64,000 nt of DNA, taken from the NCBI RefSeq assembly GCF_035917415.1, contig NZ_CP109073.1:2577501-2641500 (forward strand), written 5' to 3'. A program made the translations under genes and the position numbers. Every line of letters begins with the position of its first letter. Within the stretch, counting starts at the first letter, position 1. This DNA comes from Streptomyces sp. NBC_01803. GTDB lineage: Bacteria > Actinomycetota > Actinomycetes > Streptomycetales > Streptomycetaceae. Of the stretch, positions 27,879 to 33,884 are shown in pieces. The notes beneath the pieces are model-generated. The model saw only the letters and a list, made by a program, of their open reading frames with translations. It was not told the origin of the DNA and did no database searches.

Positions 27879-27894
27879 TCGAATAGATATTCGA
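27879..27894. promoter_or_regulatory. AT-rich perfect palindrome upstream of the hydrolase gene
   Basis: TCGAATA-GA-TATTCGA: two seven-base arms, unusually AT-rich for this genome. It lies 63 bp upstream of the alpha/beta-hydrolase start and looks like an operator for an unidentified repressor. Confidence 0.5.
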
Positions 27895-28041
27895 ACACCG
27901 CGCGATTACTGCCCAAGAACGCTCGTTTGAGTGATGTTGTGTCAGAGAGTCACCCGCTCCACCCCCGGGAAAACCCGTGACAGGACAGGGAGACCGACCC
28001 GGGGAGCTCGGGGCTCCACGTCAGCCTCCCGGGGTGGGTGT

Positions 28042-28068
28042 GGGCCGGCCGCCACGGGTGGCCGGCCC
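28042..28068 (-). terminator. Hairpin after dmdR1
   Basis: GGGCCGGCC (28042-28050) pairs with GGCCGGCCC (28060-28068), nine-base loop, 29 bp beyond the dmdR1 stop. Confidence 0.55.
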
Positions 28069-28096
28069 TCCCGTCTCAGCCCGGACCCCTCCCGTT

Positions 28097-28789
28097 TCAG
28101 CCCTTCGCCACGAAGACGTGCATCGCGATGTGATGGGCGAGCTCCGCCGCCTCCCCACCGCTGCCGACCTGCACCCCGCCACCCGCGCCCGCGGTCACGC
28201 TGACCGAGGCCCCCGGCTGCACGCCCGCGCGGCGCAGCGTGTGCATCACCTGCGAGTCGGTCTGGATGGGCTCGCCGATGCGGCGGACGATGACCGTCTT
28301 GCCGCCGTCGGTGTCCAGATCCGTGAGCGCGACCATGCCCTCACCGATGAACGGGTCCGCCTCGCCCGTCTCCCCCAGCTCGGCCAGGCCGGGGATCGGA
28401 TTCCCGTAGGGGGACTCCGTCGGATGGTTCAGCAGCTCCAGCACGCGGCGCTCGACCGCGTCGCTCATGACGTGCTCCCACCGGCACGCCTCCGCGTGGA
28501 CCTGCTCCCACTCCAGGCCGATCACATCCACCAGCAGACACTCCGCGAGACGGTGCTTGCGCATCACCCGCTGCGCCAGCCTGCGCCCCTCGTCCGTCAG
28601 CTCCAGGTGCCGGTCGCCCGCGATGCTCAGCAGGCCGTCCCGCTCCATCCTCGCCACGGTCTGGCTCACCGTCGGGCCGCTCTGCTCCAGCCGCTCGGCG
28701 ATCCGGGCACGCATCGGGACCACGCCTTCCTCCTCCAGCTCCAGAATGGTGCGGAGGTACATCTCGGTGGTGTCGATGAGTCCGGACAT
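28097..28789 (-). CDS. dmdR1: DtxR/IdeR-family iron-dependent repressor DmdR1
   Basis: 230 residues, the length recalled for S. coelicolor DmdR1. N-terminal winged helix: MSGLIDTTEMYLRTILELEE, then RIAERLEQSGPTVSQTVARM (HTH). Dimerisation/metal-binding region: RKHRLAECLLVDVIGLEW, HAEACRWEHVMSDAVERR (Glu, Cys and His ligands), NPIPGLAELG. The C-terminus is an SH3-like domain with AHHIAMHVFVA at the end. With Fe2+ bound it represses siderophore and iron-uptake genes at 19-bp iron boxes; one such box lies at 58351 in this window. GAGGGG precedes the ATG. It is divergent from nagS. In S. coelicolor an antiparallel gene, adm, overlaps dmdR1; a long antisense ORF exists here too. Confidence 0.92.
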   Translation of the reverse strand: MSGLIDTTEMYLRTILELEEEGVVPMRARIAERLEQSGPTVSQTVARMERDGLLSIAGDRHLELTDEGRRLAQRVMRKHRLAECLLVDVIGLEWEQVHAEACRWEHVMSDAVERRVLELLNHPTESPYGNPIPGLAELGETGEADPFIGEGMVALTDLDTDGGKTVIVRRIGEPIQTDSQVMHTLRRAGVQPGASVSVTAGAGGGVQVGSGGEAAELAHHIAMHVFVAKG

Positions 28790-28884
28790 AAGTGCCCCTC
28801 GATGTCTCGTGCGGTGGCCCGGATCCAATTCTGACGCACGCCAGTGACAACCGATCCCGTTCCGTGTAACCAAGCACTCGCGTA

Positions 28885-28915
28885 TTGACACCACATTGGT
28901 CCAGACCACTACGGT
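28885..28915 (+). promoter_or_regulatory. nagS promoter with DasR-type operator (dre)
   Basis: -35 TTGACA (28885-28890) and -10-like TACGGT (28910-28915), 19 bp apart. Between and over them lies ATTGGTCCAGACCACT (28895-28910), agreeing at 14 of 16 positions with the DasR consensus ACTGGTCTAGACCACT. Binding there should block the promoter until aminosugar phosphates release DasR. Confidence 0.7.
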
Positions 28916-28971
28916 GGGCCGGGCGCAACCGCCACCGGCCCGCCGCGGCCAGCAAGGGGATCCAGAAGCAC

Positions 28972-29727
28972 ATGAGCGAGATCACGCTGGCCGACCGCTT
29001 CTTCGACGCGGCCATCGGCCTGCTGCGGACGGCCCGGGAGCGGCAGGCGCCGCGCATCGCGGAGGCCGCCGCCCTGATCGCGGACACCGTGGCGGCGGGC
29101 GGCAAGCTCTTCGCCCACGGCGCCGGCCACTCCGCGCTCCCCGCCCAGGACCTGGTCTACCGGGCGGGCGGCCTGGCTCTGGTCAACCTGCTCTCCGTGC
29201 CCGGCACCACCGGCGTCGACATCTCTCCCGCCACCCTCGGCAGCGCCCTCGAACACGTCGCCGGCCTCGCCCCCGCCACCCTCGACGCCAGCCCGGCCGA
29301 CGCGGGCGACCTGCTGATCGTCGTCTCCCTCTCCGGCCGCAACGCCCTGCCCGTCGAGATGGCCCGGCACGCCGGGGAGCGCGGGCTCGCGGTGATCGGC
29401 GTGACCTCCGTCGCCTACGCCACGCGGACCGTGTCCCGGCACCCCTCCGGCACGTTCCTCAAGGACCACTGCGACCTGGTCCTGGACAGCGGCATCCCGG
29501 TCGGGGACGCGACGCTCACCAGCGAGCGCGTCGGCGCCCCGTTCGCCCCGGCCTCCACCGTCGTGGCCTGCGCGCTGCTCCAGGCCACCGTCGCCGAGGC
29601 GACCGGGCTCATGGCGGCGCGCGGCACCGAGCCCCCGCTGCTGCGCTCGGCCAACGTGGACGGCGGCGCCGACTGGAACGAGAAGGTCTTCGCGGAGCAC
29701 GCCGACCGGATCCTCTGGCGCCGGTAG
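28972..29727 (+). CDS. nagS: SIS-domain sugar-phosphate enzyme, NagS-like
   Basis: 251 residues from ATG 28972. SIS domain landmarks: KLFAHGAGHSALPAQDLVYR (about 45-64), LLIVVSLSGRNALPVEMARHA (about 118-138, phosphosugar-binding S-x-S/G-R-N), GLAVIGVTSVAYAT, and DLVLDSGIPVGDATL. It belongs to the UPF0309 group of SIS proteins, known for sugar-phosphate isomerase-like chemistry. The S. coelicolor gene at this position next to dmdR1 has been described (recalled) as nagS, acting on N-acetylglucosamine-6-phosphate and causing aminosugar sensitivity. The DasR-type site in its promoter fits. Divergent from dmdR1. Confidence 0.8.
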   Translation: MSEITLADRFFDAAIGLLRTARERQAPRIAEAAALIADTVAAGGKLFAHGAGHSALPAQDLVYRAGGLALVNLLSVPGTTGVDISPATLGSALEHVAGLAPATLDASPADAGDLLIVVSLSGRNALPVEMARHAGERGLAVIGVTSVAYATRTVSRHPSGTFLKDHCDLVLDSGIPVGDATLTSERVGAPFAPASTVVACALLQATVAEATGLMAARGTEPPLLRSANVDGGADWNEKVFAEHADRILWRR

Positions 29728-29739
29728 CGACCGGCGCGG

Positions 29740-31119
29740 TCACCCTCCCGGGACGACATTCCCCAGGTCGATCGCGGCGCCCACACGCAGCGCGACATCC
29801 TCGCCATACGCCACGTCGGCGCGGTCGAACGGGCGGCGGCCCAGGCCGCGCAGCAACGTCAGCACGCCGAGGCTCCGGCCCCGGCTGCGCAGCACCACGC
29901 ACAGCGCGTGCCCCGCCTCCTCCGGCCACCGGTGCTCCGCCGCCCACCCCGGCCGCGCCATGCCGCCGGTCGCGCGCACCGCGACGGAGCGCTCCAGCGC
30001 CTGGAGCGCGGGGTGGCCCGGCCGGTACCGCACCGTCACGCCATGGGTGGCCGAGGTGCCGCAGAACGCGCCGGGGCTCTCGGCTATGCGCACCAGCCCC
30101 GAATTCCCCACGACGTCGAGCAGCGCGTACTCCGCGAAGCCCGCCAGCGCGTAGTGCAGGTGCAGGACCGCCGCCTCCAGCGGGTCCTCGCACTCGGCCG
30201 CCGCCCGCGTCGCGCGGGCGAGCTGGCTGTCGCGGAACGACCGTCTGGCCTTGTCGCGTGCCACCCGCCGGCACTCGGTGATGTCCTGGAAGAGCCAGGC
30301 CACGCCGAGCGGCGCGGGCGCCGCCTCCGAGTCGGCGGCCAGCGGCGAGCCGAGCCGCAGGAAGCCGCTGAGCAGGCAGCGGCGCGGGCCGCCCGGCAGC
30401 CCGCCGCGCTGGTCGCCGAGCGGGTCCTCGCGCGATCCGTCGTCGTGCAGCGTGATCCACAGCTCGACGGGACTGCTCGGCCCCTGCGACACCTGGGTCT
30501 GCTCCAGGGCGCCCTCCAGCTCTTCGAGCCCCGCGCCGAAGAACTCCGCGAGCGGCTCCCCGAGCATGTCCACCGGGGTGACGGCCAGCGCCCGTGCGGC
30601 CCGGTCGTTCACCGCGACCGTGCGCATATCCGCGTCGACGATCACCATCGCCCAGGACGAGTCCGCCAGCAGCGCGTGGCTCAGCGCGAGATTCCGCTCC
30701 AGGTCCAGCCGCGCGTGGACCTCGCCGAACGCGCAGGTCACCCCCGCCGGGCGGCCGGCCGCGTCCCGGATCACCGTGGTCTGCGCCCGCACGAGCACCC
30801 GGCCGCCGTCGCGCCGCAGCAAGGCGAACTCCTCCACCTGGCGCGGATCGTCCTCCGTGGCCGGGGCCAGCACGGCGAGCAGACGCTTCCGCACGTCGGC
30901 CGCGTCGGCGTCGCGCACGGCCCAGCCGCCGAGCCCGGCACGGCCGACGGCCTCCTCGGCCGACCAGCCCAGCAGCCGCTCGGCCTGCCGGTTCCAGTGG
31001 GTGACGCGCCCGCCGGTGTCCACGGCGAAGAGGGCGGAGTCCATGCCGTCGAGCAGAGTGGACAGTAAACGGCTGTCGGAGGCGCGATGGTCGGACTGAG
31101 TCTCGGAATGTGAGGTCAC
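29740..31119 (-). CDS. PAS-PAS-GAF sensor-like protein without output domain
   Basis: 459 residues. First PAS about 18-135 (LLDGMDSALFAVDTGGRVTHW, NRQAERLLGWSAEE, with a PAC segment VRAQTTVIRDAAGRP). Second PAS about 150-285 (ALLADSSWAMVIVDADMRTV, VNDRAARALAVTPVDMLGEP). GAF-like domain about 300-455 (AVLHLHYALAGFAEYALLDV, ALCVVLRSRGRSLGVLTLL). Streptomyces PAS/GAF proteins often end in a PP2C (SpoIIE) phosphatase or a GHKL kinase; neither is present, and the stop is clean. It may work through a separate partner or be a truncated paralogue. It converges with nagS. Confidence 0.85.
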   Translation of the reverse strand: MTSHSETQSDHRASDSRLLSTLLDGMDSALFAVDTGGRVTHWNRQAERLLGWSAEEAVGRAGLGGWAVRDADAADVRKRLLAVLAPATEDDPRQVEEFALLRRDGGRVLVRAQTTVIRDAAGRPAGVTCAFGEVHARLDLERNLALSHALLADSSWAMVIVDADMRTVAVNDRAARALAVTPVDMLGEPLAEFFGAGLEELEGALEQTQVSQGPSSPVELWITLHDDGSREDPLGDQRGGLPGGPRRCLLSGFLRLGSPLAADSEAAPAPLGVAWLFQDITECRRVARDKARRSFRDSQLARATRAAAECEDPLEAAVLHLHYALAGFAEYALLDVVGNSGLVRIAESPGAFCGTSATHGVTVRYRPGHPALQALERSVAVRATGGMARPGWAAEHRWPEEAGHALCVVLRSRGRSLGVLTLLRGLGRRPFDRADVAYGEDVALRVGAAIDLGNVVPGG

Positions 31120-31235
31120 CTAGTACCCCCTGCACAGGAGAGTGAGCGCCGGTCGCTTGCGCCGGTCCATTCAACTCCATGGTGACGTCGGTCACATAGG
31201 GTTTCGGTAAATCTCGTTGCCGCACCGAAATGTAG

Positions 31236-31265
31236 TTGTGGTGCCGCCGGGGGCGCGCCTAACGT
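31236..31265 (+). promoter_or_regulatory. Promoter of a short transcription unit
   Basis: TTGTGG (31236-31241), an 18-bp spacer and TAACGT (31260-31265) fit a vegetative promoter. Expected start near 31272, just before a strong ribosome site. Confidence 0.5.
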
Positions 31266-31298
31266 TCGGGGTACACGAGAAGGGAGGTGGTTCGGCAG

Positions 31299-31337
31299 AT
31301 GTATGACAACCGGACGCGTGAGGTGACTGCGGCCTAG
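31299..31337 (+). CDS. 12-codon ORF with strong ribosome site
   Basis: Encodes MYDNRTREVTAA. AGGGAGGTGG (31281-31290) gives near-ideal Shine-Dalgarno spacing. A second ATG at 31303 in another frame would encode only seven residues. The ORF sits between the promoter at 31236 and a branched terminator structure at 31396-31483, and no longer gene follows on this strand before the terminator. It could be a leader peptide, a tiny protein gene, or the ribosome-loading part of a regulatory RNA. Composition is not enriched in any one amino acid in the way classical attenuators are. Confidence 0.45.
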   Translation: MYDNRTREVTAA

Positions 31338-31395
31338 CGGCCGTCGTCCCACGAGTTGTGGAGCCGGCGTCGCCGGCCAATCCCAAGCAGTCACC

Positions 31396-31483
31396 CGATC
31401 CGCGGGCCGCCGGTGTCGTCCGGCCGGCTCCCCGGCGGGCGCTTAGCGCCTTCCGGGGACCAAAGGCCCGCGGATCGTTTTTT
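31396..31483 (+). terminator. Branched hairpin with 13-bp stem and T6
   Basis: CGATCCGCGGGCC (31396-31408) pairs perfectly with 31465-31477, followed directly by six T. The 56-base interior folds further (TCCCCGG at 31429-31435 with CCGGGGA at 31453-31459). T-runs are rare in this genome, so this is a convincing intrinsic terminator. Confidence 0.7.
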
Positions 31484-31563
31484 GTGTCCCGGTGTCCCGG
31501 TGTCCCGGTGTCCCGGTGTCCCGGTGCCCCCGTGCCCCCGTGCCCCGGTGCCCCCGTGTCCCG
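31484..31563. repeat. GTGTCCCG 8-bp tandem repeat, ten units
   Basis: Five perfect GTGTCCCG units, then variants GTGCCCCC and GTGCCCCG, ending with a perfect unit. It fills the space between the terminator and the 3' end of pdxH. Confidence 0.9.
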
Positions 31564-31573
31564 CATCACATCC

Positions 31574-32254
31574 CTACGGGCAGAGGCGCTCCACGATCCA
31601 GCCCTTCCCCTGGCGGACGTAGCGCAGCCGGTCGTGCAGGCGGTTCTCCCGGCCCTGCCAGAACTCGACGGTCTCCGGCACCACCCGGTACCCGCCCCAC
31701 CGCGGCGGCGCGGGCACGTCCTCGCTCTCCGGGTAGCGCTCCGCGAGCTCGGCGTAGAGCTGGTCGAGCTGGGCACGCGAGGCGACCTTCGAGGACTGTT
31801 CGCTCGCCCACGCGCCGAGCTGCGAGCCGTGCGGCCGGGTCCTGAAGTACGCGGCGGTCTCGTCGCGCCCGGTCCGCTCGGCGGTCCCGGCGACGATCAC
31901 CTGGCGGGCGACGCCGTGCCAGGGGAAGAGGAGCGAGACGTGCGGGTTCGCGTCGATCTCGCGGCCCTTGCGCGAGCCGTAGTTCGTGAAGAAGACGAAG
32001 CCCCGCCGGTCGAACTGCTTCAGCAGGACCGTGCGGGAGCTGGGCCGGGCGGTGGGGTCGGCGGTCGAGAGCACCATCGCGTTCGGCTCGTGGAGGCCGC
32101 TCTCGGCGGCGTGTGCGAACCACTGCTCGAACTGCTCGAAGGGATCGGCGGCGAGGAACTTCTCGTCGAGCCCGGCCGCGCGGTACCTGGCGCGCATCGC
32201 GGCGGGGTCGAGCGGGGAGCTGGGGAGGTTGTCGGAGTTCTCGGCGTGGGACAC
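31574..32254 (-). CDS. pdxH: Pyridoxamine 5'-phosphate oxidase
   Basis: 226 residues from GTG 32254. Landmarks of Pdx[21 protein letters not shown] (about 36-55), [20 protein letters not shown] (about 59-78), [20 protein letters not shown] (about 86-105, FMN-binding), [11 protein letters not shown], and the C-terminal [29 protein letters not shown] ends with the substrate-binding R-L-H-D-R. It oxidises pyridoxine/pyridoxamine 5'-phosphate to pyridoxal phosphate using FMN and O2. Full length. Divergent from the citrate synthase gene across 142 bp. Confidence 0.93.
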   Translation of the reverse strand: MSHAENSDNLPSSPLDPAAMRARYRAAGLDEKFLAADPFEQFEQWFAHAAESGLHEPNAMVLSTADPTARPSSRTVLLKQFDRRGFVFFTNYGSRKGREIDANPHVSLLFPWHGVARQVIVAGTAERTGRDETAAYFRTRPHGSQLGAWASEQSSKVASRAQLDQLYAELAERYPESEDVPAPPRWGGYRVVPETVEFWQGRENRLHDRLRYVRQGKGWIVERLCP

Positions 32255-32396
32255 GGCCCATATCTTGCAACATACGGCTGACAGTGGCGGACGCACCGGA
32301 GATTCGACCCGCGCTCTGCGGGCCGCGGACACCCACAGTTAAGGTGACGGCCAGACTTACCGCGCTTACCGTGCATAAGGCATAAGGAGCAGCCAG

Positions 32397-33488
32397 ATGT
32401 CCGAGTTCTCTCCCGGACTCGAAGGAGTCGTGGCGTTCGAGACGGAGATCGCCGAACCCGACCGTGCAGGCGGCGCCCTCAGATACCGGGGCGTGGACAT
32501 CGAGGACCTGGTCGGGCACGTGCCGTTCGGCAAGGTGTGGGGGCTGCTCGTGGACGGGGCGTTCACGCCCGGACTGCCGCCCGCCGAGCCGTTCCCGATC
32601 CCGATCCGTTCCGGGGACGTGCGGGTCGACGTGCAGGCGGCGCTCGCCATGCTCGCGCCCGTCTGGGGACTCAAGCCGCTGCTCGACATCGACGCGGCCC
32701 AGGCCCGGGACGACCTGGCCCGCGCCGCCGTGCTGGCGCTCAGCTTCGTCGCCCAGTCGGCGCGCGGCTCCGGGCTGCCGATGGTGCCGCAGCGCGAGAT
32801 CGACAAGGCGACCACCGTTACCGAGCGGTTCCTGCGCCGCTGGCGCGGCGAGCCCGACCCCTCGCACGTCGCGGCGCTCGACGCCTACTGGACGTCGGCC
32901 GCCGAGCACGGCATGAACGCCTCGACGTTCACCGCCCGCGTCATCGCCTCCACCGGCGCCGACGTGGCGGCGGCGCTGTCGGGCGCGGTCGGCGCGATGT
33001 CCGGTCCGCTGCACGGCGGGGCGCCCTCCCGCGTGCTGCACATGATCGAGGAGATCGAGCGGACCGGCGACGCCGAGGACTATGTGCGGCGCAAGCTGGA
33101 CGCGGGCGAGCGGCTGATGGGCTTCGGCCACCGCGTCTACCGCGCCGAGGACCCCCGGGCGCGGGTGCTGCGGCGCACCGCGAAGGAGCTGGGCGCGCCG
33201 CGCTTCGAGGTCGCGGAGGCGCTGGAGCGGGCGGCACTGGAGGAGCTGGGCGCGCGCCGCCCGGACCGGGTGCTGGCGACGAACGTGGAGTTCTGGGCGG
33301 CGATCATGCTCGACTTCGCGGAGGTACCGGCGCACATGTTCACGGCGATGTTCACCTGCGCCCGCACGGCGGGCTGGTCGGCGCACATCCTGGAGCAGAA
33401 GCGCACCGGCCGCCTGATCCGCCCCTCCGCCCGCTACGTCGGCCCGCCGCCGCGCGACCCGCGCGAGGTGGAGGGCTACGCGGACTGA
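32397..33488 (+). CDS. Citrate synthase 2
   Basis: 363 residues, ATG 32397 after AAGGAG. It belongs to the shorter citrate synthase/methylcitrate synthase group: ALRYRGVDIEDLVGHVPFG near the N-terminus, catalytic His in GPLHGGAPSRVL (about 203-214), second His in MGFGHRVYRAEDPRA (about 240-254), catalytic Asp in IMLDFAEVP. It condenses oxaloacetate with acetyl-CoA in the TCA cycle. Streptomyces usually have more than one such gene, and preference for acetyl- versus propionyl-CoA cannot be read here. Single gene; the 3' neighbour is a decayed phzF. Confidence 0.9.
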   Translation: MSEFSPGLEGVVAFETEIAEPDRAGGALRYRGVDIEDLVGHVPFGKVWGLLVDGAFTPGLPPAEPFPIPIRSGDVRVDVQAALAMLAPVWGLKPLLDIDAAQARDDLARAAVLALSFVAQSARGSGLPMVPQREIDKATTVTERFLRRWRGEPDPSHVAALDAYWTSAAEHGMNASTFTARVIASTGADVAAALSGAVGAMSGPLHGGAPSRVLHMIEEIERTGDAEDYVRRKLDAGERLMGFGHRVYRAEDPRARVLRRTAKELGAPRFEVAEALERAALEELGARRPDRVLATNVEFWAAIMLDFAEVPAHMFTAMFTCARTAGWSAHILEQKRTGRLIRPSARYVGPPPRDPREVEGYAD

Positions 33489-33509
33489 GCCGCATGTAAG
33501 GCGTGGTCA

Positions 33510-33732
33510 ATGGACTACACCTTTGCCTCGCGGACGTTTTCACGGACCGGCCTCGGTGGGAACCAGCTCGCCGTCGTGCCCGAGGCCCGGGGTCGGTCGG
33601 CGGCCCGGGCGCGGGCGCTGGTCAAGGAGTTCGACTGCTCCGAGAGCGCCTTCGTCCTCCCGCCCCAGGACCCCGGGCAACGCGCGGCGGGTGCGGATCG
33701 TCACGCCGACGGCCGAGCTGCCGTTCGCCGGC
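33510..33732 (+). pseudogene. PhzF-family isomerase remnant, frameshifted and truncated
   Basis: The start matches the PhzF family across three frames: MDYTF, then LADVFTDRP in another frame, then GGNQLAVVPEARG...ALVKEFDCSESAFVLPPQDPG back in the first, then RVRIVTPTAELPFAG in the third. The usual next element H-P-x-x-G and the remaining about 200 residues are absent. Sequence after 33732 is a 7-bp repeat. PhzF enzymes are about 270-300 residues; only about 75 remain. It lies 21 bp after the citrate synthase stop, so may once have been a second gene of that unit. Confidence 0.8.
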
Positions 33733-33781
33733 CGTCGGGCGTCGGGCGTCGGGCGTCGGGCGTCGGGCGTCGGGCGTTGGG
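33733..33781. repeat. CGTCGGG 7-bp tandem repeat
   Basis: Six perfect CGTCGGG units and one CGTTGGG, starting exactly where recognisable phzF sequence stops. Nothing further is recognised up to 33884. Confidence 0.85.
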
Positions 33782-33884
33782 TGAACCGCCGGGGGCCGCC
33801 GCGGAGTTCGCGGCCAGGTCGAAGCAGCTGCGGCCGTCGCCGTCGCCGGGCGGGGAGGTGGATGCCGTGACAGAGGCGTGACCG

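Noticed and set aside
33733..33781. 7-bp tandem repeat as a CRISPR array
   Set aside because: Units are contiguous without spacers and no cas gene is present; simple slippage repeat.
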